Below, one piece after another: positions 9,230 through 17,657 of a DNA stretch of 48,331 nt; position 1 is the first letter of the stretch; each line of letters begins with the position of its first letter. The position numbers and the translations under genes are program-made. Under the pieces are notes generated by a model. That model had not been told where the DNA came from, searched no databases, and saw nothing but the letters and a program-made list of their open reading frames with translations. The stretch is taken from contig CAZSYU010000025.1 of assembly GCA_964611345.1 (NCBI GenBank), forward strand, positions 1 to 48,331, read 5' to 3'. The DNA is from JALZVT01 sp964611345 (lineage in GTDB: Bacteria > Pseudomonadota > Gammaproteobacteria > Pseudomonadales > Azotimanducaceae).

Positions 9230-9262
9230 AGGTTCTCCCTAGTTATCTGTTTCTCTCGACCC

Positions 9263-9286
9263 AATCCTACCTAATCCTACCTAATC
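9263..9286. repeat. 10-bp tandem repeat upstream of the crotonase gene
   Basis: AATCCTACCT is present twice in tandem and continues as AATC, between 9263 and 9286. It lies in the leader or promoter area of the minus-strand crotonase gene and upstream of the plus-strand metallohydrolase. Confidence 0.7.
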
Positions 9287-9385
9287 TATGGCAATTGGCC
9301 CGAGCTGTGCTCAGCCGTGTTGACCCATAGCTGATGGAGCGCTGGTGTATACTGGGTGGTTGATGTGTTTATTGCAGGCGGCGCT

Positions 9386-10498
9386 GTGTCTAATTCAGAA
9401 TTGAAATACCCGTATAGCGATCATCCTGCGCCTGGCACCACACGCGAGGTGGCGGATGGGGTTCGCTGGCTAACCATGCCTATGGGCGGCTCCCTTACAC
9501 ACATAAACTTATACCTGCTGGAAGACACCGACGGCTGGTTTGTGGTCGACACCGGCCTGCCGCTGAAAGAAGTGTCTGATCTGTGGGATCAGATCTGTGC
9601 GGACGAACTTGGCGGCAAGCCGGTAAAGGGTGTGATCTGCACCCACATGCACCCGGATCACATCGGCAACGCCGCCTATCTGACTGACAAGTTTCGCTGC
9701 CCGCTGTACATGACCCAGGCGGAGTATTACCAGGCGTGCTCGTTTTCGAATCGGTCGGGCTCACACCATCAAAGCTGGCAGGGCGAACAGTTTTATCTGC
9801 GCGCCGGCATGCCTGCCGACTATCTCGAAAAGCTGCGCAAAATGTGGGAGTCCAGCAGCAAAGATGGCTTCACCATGCCCGCCATGCCAAACGGCTATCA
9901 GCGTTTGCAACACGGCGACAGCCTGCGCATTGGCGCGAACGTATGGAAAATCGTTGTGGGTGCCGGCCACTCACCAGAACACGCGTGTCTGCACTGCGAA
10001 GACATTGGCGTCATGCTGTCGGGCGATCAAATTTTGCCGATCATCACGTCAAACGTTAGCGTGCATCCAACCGAACCCAACGCCAACCCCATGAAGTTCT
10101 GGATGGAGTCGCACGACAAGTTCATGAGCACACCCGATAACACGTTCATTCTGCCCGCGCACAATCTACCGTTTTACGGCGTCCGCGCACGGCTCCGGGA
10201 ACTCATCAGCCACCACGAGGATCGCATGCTTGCCATCGAGGAACACTGCGCAACAAAACCTGCCAACGCGCGCGAGCTGTTGCCCGTGCTGTTTTCTCGC
10301 GAGCTCGACCCACGCCAAATGATGATGGCTCTGGGCGAGGCAATTGCACACACGCACCTGCTGGTACACCGCAATAAAGTCCAGCGCACCTTGGCAGACA
10401 ACGGTGTTTATGAGTTCCTGTCGGTCGACCCCGATCTTGCGCGACGCGCCAATCCCGACGCTCATGATCGACCTGCCGACGGGCCCCTACTTGTTTAG
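9386..10498 (+). CDS. Metallo-beta-lactamase-fold hydrolase
   Basis: The protein of about 370 residues contains the metal-binding signature THMHPDHIGN (HxHxDH) after the strand GWFVVDTGLP. A later GAGHSPEHACL supplies the next metal ligand, and MLSGDQILP contains the bridging Asp. The C-terminal third is helical, with ILPAHNLPFYG providing the last His. This is the organisation of MBL-fold hydrolases of the glyoxalase II/lactonase class, and substrates range from thioesters to lactones. The frame has no ATG. GTG 9386 preceded by CAGGCGGC is the best start, and GTG 9356 is possible. Its stop codon lies inside a 9-bp tandem repeat. Given nearby acyl-CoA enzymes, an acyl thioester is a plausible substrate. 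Confidence 0.88.
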   Translation: MSNSELKYPYSDHPAPGTTREVADGVRWLTMPMGGSLTHINLYLLEDTDGWFVVDTGLPLKEVSDLWDQICADELGGKPVKGVICTHMHPDHIGNAAYLTDKFRCPLYMTQAEYYQACSFSNRSGSHHQSWQGEQFYLRAGMPADYLEKLRKMWESSSKDGFTMPAMPNGYQRLQHGDSLRIGANVWKIVVGAGHSPEHACLHCEDIGVMLSGDQILPIITSNVSVHPTEPNANPMKFWMESHDKFMSTPDNTFILPAHNLPFYGVRARLRELISHHEDRMLAIEEHCATKPANARELLPVLFSRELDPRQMMMALGEAIAHTHLLVHRNKVQRTLADNGVYEFLSVDPDLARRANPDAHDRPADGPLLV

Positions 10499-10527
10499 CT
10501 GGTTTAGCTTGTTTAGTTGGTCTAAGG
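10492..10527. repeat. 9-bp tandem repeat across the metallohydrolase stop codon
   Basis: Units TGTTTAGCT (10492), GGTTTAGCT (10501), TGTTTAGTT (10510) and the degenerate GGTCTAAGG (10519) follow one another. The stop codon TAG at 10496-10498 lies in the first unit and is repeated in frame in the next two. Confidence 0.75.
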
Positions 10528-10552
10528 CCTACTGCGCGCGCAGCACAGACTG

Positions 10553-10852
10553 ATGCAATCCAATGACCTCAAAACCCAGGTAGCCCAGTGGAGCTATCGA
10601 ATTATGCGCTGGGGCAAGGAACGTCTTCCGCCCGGCATCCGCTCGCTGGTGGGCGTGTTGCTAATGATCGGCGGGGTGTTTGGCTTCTTGCCAGTGCTGG
10701 GCTTCTGGATGTTTCCACTCGGGCTCGCCTTTATTGCGCTGGACATTCCATTTACCGCCCACCGCATCGACGCCTGGATGGTGACGCTCAAAGCGCGCGC
10801 AGAAACCAAGACAGAAGCGGAACCAGACGAGCAGCCACCTAACGACCCTTAG
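10553..10852 (+). CDS. Small membrane protein, PGPGW-like
   Basis: The 99-residue protein has an amphipathic N-terminus (VAQWSYRIMRWGKERLP), a hydrophobic hairpin (LVGVLLMIGGVFGFLPVLGF followed by WMFPLGLAFIALDIPF) and an acidic soluble tail. The two-span hairpin with a central proline/glycine turn resembles the PGPGW-type putative transmembrane family. The function is unknown. It follows the metallohydrolase by 54 bp on the same strand and converges with the next metallohydrolase, whose stop lies 7 bp away. Confidence 0.65.
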   Translation: MQSNDLKTQVAQWSYRIMRWGKERLPPGIRSLVGVLLMIGGVFGFLPVLGFWMFPLGLAFIALDIPFTAHRIDAWMVTLKARAETKTEAEPDEQPPNDP

Positions 10853-10859
10853 CCCAGTT

Positions 10860-11738
10860 CTAAACCTCTACATCTAGCCAATAGCCCCCACCGGTAAGCG
10901 CCTTCACCTTGCCTGCTGTCGGCGTTGCGAAGTGCGTACCAATCACCAGCACATCGCTATCGACATATTTTTCAAGCAACCCTTCGCGTGTAGTGCGACC
11001 CTGGGCCTGATCGTAATCTGCACTACTGCACCAGTCGGTGCGGGTCAGTTGCACCGGGTGATGAATGCAGTCGCCGGTGATGAGCGCCTCTGCACCCTTG
11101 GAGGTGATGTGCACGCTAACGTGACCGGGCGTGTGGCCGGGCGTGGGCTCCAGCACGACACCGGGGCAAATCTCGTGGGTCTCCGGCACAAAGTCGGCCA
11201 ATCCTGCCTCGACCACGGGCCGCACCGAGTCGGCCATGATGGGTCCGTATTTGTCTTCATCTTCGTTGGCATCCCAATAGGCCCACTCTTTCTCTGCCAT
11301 TAGGTAACGGGCGTTAGTAAAGGTAGGCACCCATTTACCGTCAACCAGCCGGGTATTCCACCCCACATGATCGACATGCAGGTGCGTACACATGACAGCA
11401 TCAATGGTTTCAGGCGGATAACCCGCACCAGTTAAGTCTTCCAAAAACGAGGTTTGCAGGTTGTTCCAGGCCGGCATCGCGCGTTGTTTGTCATTGCCAA
11501 TGCAGGTATCCACCACAATGCGCATGTTGCCGGTGTCGATCACCAGCGCGTGCACGCTCATGATGAGCTTGCCTTCGGCGGTGGCGAAGTGCGGTTGCAT
11601 CCACTCGATGGGGGCGACATCTGCCGGGGTGGCGTCCGGCAGTATAAACTTGCTGCCCCCCGCCATCTCCATCTCGACTACCCGGGTCACCTTAACGTCG
11701 CCAATCTGCCAGGTTTGTATCTTGGTTTGCTCTGCCAT
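10860..11738 (-). CDS. Metallo-beta-lactamase-fold hydrolase (lactonase-like)
   Basis: The 292-residue product carries CTHLHVDHVGWNT (HxHxDH) after the strand MRIVVDTCIGN. It then has PGHTPGHVSVH and LITGDCIHHP, and ends with a late LVIGTHFATPTAG, giving the full set of binuclear metal ligands. This arrangement matches soluble MBL-fold hydrolases that include N-acyl-homoserine lactonases, although lactonase activity is only one possibility. I chose ATG 11738 (MAEQTKIQTW) because GGGAG lies just upstream and the family starts here. A frame extending to 11972 would run into the divergent acyl-CoA synthetase gene. It is divergent from that gene with a 90-bp shared promoter region. Confidence 0.88.
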   Translation of the reverse strand: MAEQTKIQTWQIGDVKVTRVVEMEMAGGSKFILPDATPADVAPIEWMQPHFATAEGKLIMSVHALVIDTGNMRIVVDTCIGNDKQRAMPAWNNLQTSFLEDLTGAGYPPETIDAVMCTHLHVDHVGWNTRLVDGKWVPTFTNARYLMAEKEWAYWDANEDEDKYGPIMADSVRPVVEAGLADFVPETHEICPGVVLEPTPGHTPGHVSVHITSKGAEALITGDCIHHPVQLTRTDWCSSADYDQAQGRTTREGLLEKYVDSDVLVIGTHFATPTAGKVKALTGGGYWLDVEV

Positions 11739-11828
11739 GCCTGTCTCCCACTCTTTTACTGATCCTACCCCTTCTGGCCCAGACTTGGCTAAACTCAGAC
11801 CCATAATAAAAAACAGGACCGCCCGACC

Positions 11829-13646
11829 ATGGGACTCATTGATACGCTTCGCACCCTCACCAAGATTCCAATGCTGCTCAGGGTCAAGAAAGAACTCACT
11901 TTGCGACCCATGGAGACCAAGGACTGCCCTGCCGCACGGGTAGAAGACCTCGCTGAACGTTTCCCCAACCATACCGCCATCAAATTTGAGGGCGCAGCGC
12001 TCACCTGGGCAGAACTGAACGCGTTATCTAACCAGTACGCCCACGCCTTCACGGCCCAGGGCATCAACCACGGCGACACCGTCAGCGTGCTGATGGAAAA
12101 CCGCATCGAATTTCTGGTCACGCTAATCGGCCTGAACAAGCTGGGTGCTGTCGGTGCGCTGATCAATACCAACCTCAGGGGTCGCCCACTAACGCACTGT
12201 GTAACGGTGGCCAACTCGAAGAAATTTGTGTTCGGCAGCGAACTGACCGATGCGCTGGAAGAAGCGAAAAGCGAACTGCCACTAAAAGAGGGCGCCGACT
12301 ACATTATTGTGCGTGACGCGGCTGACAGCAGCCATGCCAATGGCACACCCAACTGGGCGCTCGACATCGACGAGCTGGCCGGCAACCAAAGCAAAACTAA
12401 CCCCACCAGCACTGGCACCAATACGCTCGGCGACAACTCCCTGTACATCTACACGTCGGGCACCACAGGGTTGCCCAAGGCCGCCGTACTATCTAACCGG
12501 CGTCATCTTCTGAGCTCCAGCATGGCCGCAAAGGTTGGTTTTTTGTGCGACGAAACCGACTCCATCTACATTTGTCTGCCCATGTACCACGGCACCGGCT
12601 TAATGCTTGGCGTGGGCGCAGCACTCATCTCCGGCGCCACCATGGTGATTCGCCGCAAGTTTTCAGCGAGCAACTTCTTGCCAGAAGTTCGCGAACACAA
12701 CGTCACCTGCATGATTTACATCGGCGAGCTGTGTCGTTATTTGCTGAACACAGAAGCACAACCAGACGACGCCAAAACCACCCTCACGAAGGTCTTGGGC
12801 AATGGCCTGCGCCCCGATATCTGGATGGATTTTAAGAAGCGGTTTGGGCTTGAACGTGTTTGCGAGTTTTATGGCGCCAGCGAAGGCAACGTCAGCTTTG
12901 TCAACATGCTCAACAAGGACCTAACCGTCGGCATGACCTCACAGGAAGTCGAACTGGTGCGCTACAACGTCGATGACGACGAGATTGTGCGCGACGACAA
13001 AGGCCTGGCTGTACGCAGCGACGATGGCGAACCAGGCTTATTGGTGGGGCGCATCACGCCAGACACCGTGTTTGAGGGTTACACCGACGAAGCCGCTACC
13101 GAAAGCAAAGTGCTGCGCGATTTGCTCGAACCAGGGGATGCCTGGTTTAACTCGGGCGATCTGCTAAAAACCGTCGATGTGGGTTACAGCCTTGGCTACC
13201 CGCACTATCAGTTTGTCGACCGCATCGGTGATACGTTTCGGTGGAAGTCTGAGAACGTTTCCACCAACGAGGTGGGCGAAATTTTGAACGGCCATCCCGC
13301 TGTAAAAATCTGCAATGTCTATGGTGTTGAAGTGCCGGGTGCTGACGGCCGCGCCGGCATGGCCGCCATCACGCTGGAAACGGGTCAAAACTTCGACCCT
13401 GCCGAGTTCGCAGGCTTTGTGCAAGAGCAACTGCCCGCGTACGCGCGGCCTGTGTTCGTGCGGGTACAGCCCGACCTTGAAGTAACCGGCACCTTTAAGC
13501 TGATGAAAACCGAGCTGCGTAAAACCGGCTACGACCAAAGCGCCACCGAAGACCCTATTTACGTGATGAAGCCACGCGCCAGCACCTACGAGGCACTGGA
13601 CGCAGACTATCAGCAAGTGTTGAGCAGCGGTCAGGCCGGTTTCTAG
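11829..13646 (+). CDS. Long-chain acyl-CoA synthetase (FATP/FadD6-like)
   Basis: The 605-residue enzyme has the AMP-binding P-loop motif YIYTSGTTGLPKAAV, the adenine-binding YGASEGN and a later FVDRIGDTFRWKSENVST with the hinge region. The lysine-containing C-terminal segment VTGTFKLMKTELRKTGYD follows. The spacing and the YGASEGNVSF variant resemble the very-long-chain or FATP-type synthetases (SLC27/FadD6) rather than E. coli FadD. It activates fatty or related carboxylic acids to CoA thioesters, feeding the crotonases found elsewhere in the window. ATG 11829 is preceded by AGGA. It is divergent from a metallohydrolase gene. Confidence 0.9.
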   Translation: MGLIDTLRTLTKIPMLLRVKKELTLRPMETKDCPAARVEDLAERFPNHTAIKFEGAALTWAELNALSNQYAHAFTAQGINHGDTVSVLMENRIEFLVTLIGLNKLGAVGALINTNLRGRPLTHCVTVANSKKFVFGSELTDALEEAKSELPLKEGADYIIVRDAADSSHANGTPNWALDIDELAGNQSKTNPTSTGTNTLGDNSLYIYTSGTTGLPKAAVLSNRRHLLSSSMAAKVGFLCDETDSIYICLPMYHGTGLMLGVGAALISGATMVIRRKFSASNFLPEVREHNVTCMIYIGELCRYLLNTEAQPDDAKTTLTKVLGNGLRPDIWMDFKKRFGLERVCEFYGASEGNVSFVNMLNKDLTVGMTSQEVELVRYNVDDDEIVRDDKGLAVRSDDGEPGLLVGRITPDTVFEGYTDEAATESKVLRDLLEPGDAWFNSGDLLKTVDVGYSLGYPHYQFVDRIGDTFRWKSENVSTNEVGEILNGHPAVKICNVYGVEVPGADGRAGMAAITLETGQNFDPAEFAGFVQEQLPAYARPVFVRVQPDLEVTGTFKLMKTELRKTGYDQSATEDPIYVMKPRASTYEALDADYQQVLSSGQAGF

Positions 13647-13675
13647 AAACTGGCCCCGTTACTGGGATTGGGCAG

Positions 13676-15119
13676 TTACCGAAACAACCGCTGTGCCCAC
13701 AACGTTAAGCCTTCGGTGACGCTCAAAAAATGGTCAGAATCGACAAAGCTGACGTTGGGGTACGAGGCCTGCAAAAACTCGCGCACCACGCGAGATTTGG
13801 CCATGCCACCCGTTAAGTAAACCCGCTCCGGTGCAACGCCCGCTGACTTCACCGCCTCGTCCACCAGACTCTGCAGATGCTCGAGCAGGCGCTCAAACGC
13901 AGCCAGCAACTGTTCACTGGTGGTGGTCACCCCAAAGCCCTGTTCTAAATCGCCAAAGTCAATGTGCGCACGCTCAGAACTGGACAGCTCAATTTTCGCA
14001 AGCTCTACACCGCGCAAAACACGATAGGTTGCGCGTTGCTCACACACTGCAAGCAACCGTTGCGCGCGCTCGGAAGCGACCGCCTCGCGTGCAAAAAACT
14101 CCAACCGCTCGCGGGTGGCCTGACTGTAAAAGCGCTGCTGCGCGTTCACATCGTTGGTCGACACCGCATCCACAAAATAGCTGTTGGGTAATGGCAGGCC
14201 AGACCTGAGAAAATCACCGTAACCAAAGTCGCGCATCACCGCGTGCAGCGCCAGCGCCTGATCGTAGTCGTTGCCACCGCGCCGCTCGCCCGAGTGGCCA
14301 AGCACATCCGCCGACCGATCAAGCGCATCCCGCCGCGACGCCCCCACCCGCACAAACGAACAGTCGGTGGTGCCGCCGCCAATATCTATCACCAGAATTT
14401 TCTCTTCTTTGGTGAGCCGCGCCTCGTATTCAAGGGCCGCTGCCATGGGCTCGTATTGAAAAGCAATCTCTTTAAAACCAGCCAGTCGGGCCGCCTCTTC
14501 CAGCATGGCCAGAGATTGCGTATTCGCATCTTTGCCACCCAAACCCTGAAAGTTAACCGGTCGGCCGATTACAACCGCTGCAACGTCAGCCTGCATTTGC
14601 TCGTCGGTACGCTGTTTGACGTTGGCCATCATCGCGGCAATAACAGTGACAAAGCGCTCGCGAATATCATCCGATAACCCAGCCACACCCAGAAAGCTCT
14701 TGGGCGACTTCACGAAGTAACCACGCGTGGGATCCGCAAGGTATTCACCAAGTGCTGTTTCACCAAAACGCAGTGCAGAAAATTCCGCAGAATCGGTTCG
14801 CAGTTGACCGGCTTTGGAACGGGGTAAGTTAAGCGCCACCCTGGGCGCATGGAGCGTGGACGGCACCAACGGCTTATCACCCTCCAGGGTGACTATCTTT
14901 ACTGTTGGGTTTTGCGGGGTGCTTGGGGAAGTGTTTGGGGNNNNNNNNNNNNNNNNNNNNNNNNNNNNNNNNNNNNNNNNNNNNNNNNNNNNNNNNNNNN
15001 NNNNNNNNNNNNNNNNNNNNNNNNNNNNNNNNNNNNNNNNTTGGGGAAGTGTTTGGGGGAGAGAAATCGCAGACTCCAATCGCACAGTGGGATGTGCCGT
15101 AATCAAAGCCTGCGTACAT
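13676..15119 (-). CDS. yegD: Hsp70-family protein YegD-like, interrupted by a scaffold gap
   Basis: This is a minus-strand Hsp70-like ATPase starting MYAGFDYGTSHCAIGV, the phosphate-1 motif. After the gap it continues with YFVKSPKSFLGVAGL, VIGRPVNFQGLGG, the phosphate-2 motif VIDIGGGTTDCSFV, LGHSGERRGGNDYDQALA and the adenosine motif VYLTGGMAKSRVV. These blocks are the hallmark of YegD-type chaperone homologues, which lack a typical Hsp70 substrate-binding domain. The N-run (14941-15040) makes the two parts read in different frames. The same 18 bases flank both sides of the gap, and joining them on this overlap gives one continuous frame of 441 residues, close to the roughly 450 of E. coli YegD. 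The gene is therefore probably intact. The partner and physiological role are unknown. Confidence 0.88.
14923..15058. repeat. 18-bp identical sequence on both sides of the scaffold gap (12-bp period)
   Basis: TTGGGGAAGTGTTTGGGG occurs at 14923-14940 and again at 15041-15058, directly against the N-run. The 18-mer is itself 1.5 copies of a 12-bp period (TTGGGGAAGTGT), which on the minus strand encodes repeating Pro-Asn-Thr-Ser. Either the contig ends simply overlap or a 12-bp tandem array was left unresolved. Confidence 0.85.
14941..15040. other. Scaffold gap of 100 N
   Basis: Exactly 100 undetermined bases, a conventional length for a gap of unknown size. It falls in the N-terminal part of the YegD-like gene. 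Confidence 0.97.
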
Positions 15120-15172
15120 CGTGTTCTGGCCCAGCGGAAAGGGCCGCGCAGTTTACTCCGCTTCTGGGCCGA

Positions 15173-15631
15173 CTAGTAGTAGCGAATCAGATGCCGTGAG
15201 CTGGGTACCACATAGGCGTAACCATCACCATCGAAGCACTGACGACCACCAATCAGAGCGGGACGATCGTTCCAGTAACCGCGCTTCGTCACCCGCCGAC
15301 AGCTGCTGCCGGAAAAGCCCGAGCTGTAACCGCTTCGAAAACCTGAATTGCCGGAAATAAAATTTCGATTCGAGAAATTCAGCGTCAATCCTGAGCGGTT
15401 ATTAAAGCCTCGGTTACTAAAACCGCGCCGATTGAAGCTGCGGTTGATGCCGCGATTAAACCGGCGGTTGGTAAAGCCCCGACTACGGAACGAACGACGA
15501 TTGTTGTGGAAACCCACCGCCTGCAATCCAGGCGTATTCAAACCTACGTGCACTTGAGTGTTGGCACTGGCCGGTACGGCAAGCGCCCAACCCAGTCCAA
15601 TAACAGCAACCAGTCCAATAATGCGTTTCAT
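15173..15631 (-). CDS. Secreted Asn/Arg/Phe-rich repeat protein
   Basis: The 152-residue protein has a clean signal peptide (MKRIIGLVAVIGLGWALAVP, cleavage probably after ASA). The central part has degenerate repeats of the form R-G/S-F-x-N-R (for example NRRFNRGINRSFNRRGFSNR) spanning roughly residues 42-90, then a Gly/Ser-rich segment. The C-terminal module is CRRVTKRGYWNDRPALIGG with a second Cys and an aromatic end. I do not recognise the family. The composition, very basic with alternating aromatic and Asn residues, suggests a low-complexity envelope or surface protein that might bind nucleic acid or polysaccharide, but that is conjecture. GAGGAGG lies seven bases before the ATG, so strong translation is expected. 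It precedes yegD on the same strand with a 53-bp gap. Confidence 0.75.
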   Translation of the reverse strand: MKRIIGLVAVIGLGWALAVPASANTQVHVGLNTPGLQAVGFHNNRRSFRSRGFTNRRFNRGINRSFNRRGFSNRGFNNRSGLTLNFSNRNFISGNSGFRSGYSSGFSGSSCRRVTKRGYWNDRPALIGGRQCFDGDGYAYVVPSSRHLIRYY

Positions 15632-15761
15632 AAGAGCCTCCTCGGTCTGTGGGAATCGCTAGTCTTGGTGCCATATTACGCCATGCCACTGAACTCGGCC
15701 TGAACGCAAATTGTCGGACAAATGCCCCTGATCTACGCTCTAATGCGGGTCTCGGCGGGTC

Positions 15762-16631
15762 TTAGCGGCTCTCATGGGCGAGTTTGGCGTATCTATCCAA
15801 CAGTGGCAGCACTGTGTCAGCGTCCGCCGATGGCAGACCAAAGAGCTGTCGATCAAACCCCAGGTCTCTCATGGCAGCGATCGCCGACCTCTTATCAGGC
15901 ACGCCAAAGGCTGAAAAGTTCGGCTCGCCTTGCCGCCCCCGGTTCGCCCAGCAACGCCGTACCTCCGCCATGCCAGCCGCGTAATCCAACACCCCGGTGG
16001 CCGCCGCCCGCGACTGGTCCTGATATATAGGCATCCAGCCATCGGCGTATTCAGCAACGCGGTCATAGCTCCACTTCGATGCCGCACCCAGCAACAGGGG
16101 CGGTCCGCCGGCCTGGCGGGGCTTGGGGTAACTGAATACCGGATCAAAATTGACATGCTCGCCGTGAAACTCGGCCTGCTCCTCGCTCCACAATGCCTTC
16201 ATTGCCAGCGCGCGTTCGCGCAACAAGGCCCAACGGGTTTTGTACACCGTGCCATGGTTGGCCATTTCTTCGACATTCCAGCCCGCACCGATGCCAAGCA
16301 GAGTGCGACCATTAGACACTTCATCAAGGCTCGCCACGGTTTTGGCCAGCACAATGGGGTCGTGCTGATTAATCAGGGTGATACCGGTGCCCAGCTTGAT
16401 CTCGCTGGTAGTCATGGCGGCAGCCGTTAAGGCCACATAGGGATCGAGCGTATGAAAGTACTGTTTTGGCAACTCAGTACCCCCAGGCCAGGGCGTTTGC
16501 CGGTCAACCGGAATATGCGTGTGCTCGCACACAAACAGCGACTCAAAACCACGCTCTTCAACCGCCTGGGCAAGCTGACCCATTGGCATGCTGTAGGCGG
16601 TTGGAAAAATAAGAACCCCAAACACAGACAT
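15762..16631 (-). CDS. LLM-class (luciferase-like) flavin-dependent oxidoreductase
   Basis: The 289-residue protein starts MSVFGVLIFPTAYSMPMGQL and shows the luciferase-like TIM-barrel pattern: ERGFESLFVCEHTHIPV, KLGTGITLINQHDPIVLAKT, and LDEVSNGRTLLGIGAGW followed by RWALLRERALAMKALW. The sequence resembles the subfamily annotated as probable F420-dependent oxidoreductases (TIGR03619-like). Family members use FMN or F420, and the sequence does not decide which. A GGAG sequence lies before the ATG. It is encoded 77 bp downstream of the transglycosylase gene on the same strand. The substrate is unknown. Confidence 0.88.
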   Translation of the reverse strand: MSVFGVLIFPTAYSMPMGQLAQAVEERGFESLFVCEHTHIPVDRQTPWPGGTELPKQYFHTLDPYVALTAAAMTTSEIKLGTGITLINQHDPIVLAKTVASLDEVSNGRTLLGIGAGWNVEEMANHGTVYKTRWALLRERALAMKALWSEEQAEFHGEHVNFDPVFSYPKPRQAGGPPLLLGAASKWSYDRVAEYADGWMPIYQDQSRAAATGVLDYAAGMAEVRRCWANRGRQGEPNFSAFGVPDKRSAIAAMRDLGFDRQLFGLPSADADTVLPLLDRYAKLAHESR

Positions 16632-16708
16632 AGCTTACTCCACGCATGGCATACGCCATGCCAAACCAACAAACAAAGGTAGAGAGTAAGTTTACCGCGC
16701 AGGCTGGG

Positions 16709-17413
16709 CTAGAGCGCCTGCACCGTGACCTGATCGGCAGCTGCCGGCGGACTGAAGGCAACCACTTCCAGCGCCGCCTTCCAGCGACCAACCTTGGCCA
16801 CATAACGGTCCCCGGCCTTGCGCTTGGTGCTGTAGGGGCCAATGTTGTAGGCCGCCAGCGCACAAGCTTCTGCGCCACAACGTTCTTTGTAGTAGGCAAG
16901 AATCTGCGCGCCACAGTAAATATTTTCTGCCGGATCGAGCAGGTCTTTAGTGCCACAAAACTGGGACCAGTAGTCAGGTCTGACCTGAGCCGGGCCTACC
17001 GCACCAACGGCCGACGTCACTTGCTTGCGAAACGAGCTTTCGGTGAGCACCAGGCCCGCGAGCAATTCGGGTGCCAGTTGCTGACGGCGCGACGCCTCCA
17101 GAATCCAGGGCGAAAACTCGAGCGCAACCGAGTGACGAACCCCAAAACCTGCCGCAATTCGACCGGCAAAAATCTCTACTTCTTTGCTCCAGGGTTGCAC
17201 CGAGTCGTTCCATTCGGGCAACGCCATCGGAGCGCGAATACTGCCCTTGGCCGGCGCCATGGCACCCAATACAAAGGCGATTACAAAGGCGCAGCTCAAG
17301 ACACAGAGTTGAATACGCACTACGAGCCGTTGTGTGGCCGCAGAATGCTCTGCAGAAGAGGCTTCCGCGCTCTCCGCGTCACGAGGTAACTCTCGTAATA
17401 CCTGTGTATTCAC
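16709..17413 (-). CDS. Membrane-anchored lytic transglycosylase (SLT family)
   Basis: The 234-residue product has an N-terminal cytosolic tail and one membrane segment (IQLCVLSCAFVIAFVLGAM, residues about 34-52). An SLT-type domain follows: LLAGLVLTESSFRK with the catalytic Glu, AVGAVGPAQVRPDYW, AENIYCGAQILAYYKERC and CALAAYNIGPYSTKRK. These are the four blocks of family 1 lytic transglycosylases, which cleave peptidoglycan with formation of 1,6-anhydromuramic acid. It acts in the periplasm, tethered to the inner membrane. Start is GTG 17413 with AGGAG eight bases upstream. The two cysteine pairs in the domain could form disulfides. About 240 bp upstream (17414-17657) contain no gene. Confidence 0.87.
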   Translation of the reverse strand: MNTQVLRELPRDAESAEASSAEHSAATQRLVVRIQLCVLSCAFVIAFVLGAMAPAKGSIRAPMALPEWNDSVQPWSKEVEIFAGRIAAGFGVRHSVALEFSPWILEASRRQQLAPELLAGLVLTESSFRKQVTSAVGAVGPAQVRPDYWSQFCGTKDLLDPAENIYCGAQILAYYKERCGAEACALAAYNIGPYSTKRKAGDRYVAKVGRWKAALEVVAFSPPAAADQVTVQAL

Positions 17414-17657
17414 CTGACCTGCTCCTGGCCGCTATGGCCTACGTCATCAGTCGTCTGTCGGTTGGTGCTCTGATTGACCTGCGCCAGTTTCGACCCGCAG
17501 CCGGTTAATCAGTTCAGCAACCCCTTCGATAAAGCACAGCATTCTAGAGCCCTAGTGCGGTGATCGAACAGCCGTATAATGTAAGACGTAGCCTAAGTTT
17601 GTTTGGGCGTTTTGTACACTATTTTGCCCATCTCGGAGCAAATTTAGGCCCTATGGG

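Noticed and set aside
9320..9353. TTGACC and TATACT before the metallohydrolase gene
   Set aside because: The spacer is 22 bp, too long for a normal sigma-70 promoter.
11739..11972. N-terminal extension of the metallohydrolase frame up to 11972
   Set aside because: It overlaps the divergent acyl-CoA synthetase gene, is not typical of the family, and a good ribosome site precedes ATG 11738.
13648..13677. AACTG(G)CCC...GGGCAGTT hairpin between the acyl-CoA synthetase and yegD genes
   Set aside because: The stem has a bulge, no T-run follows, and it overlaps the yegD stop codon, so it is too weak to call a terminator.
17575..17580. Perfect TATAAT on the plus strand in the gap before the tandem LLM genes
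   Set aside because: No plus-strand gene follows and no -35 box is evident; a small RNA cannot be supported from sequence alone.
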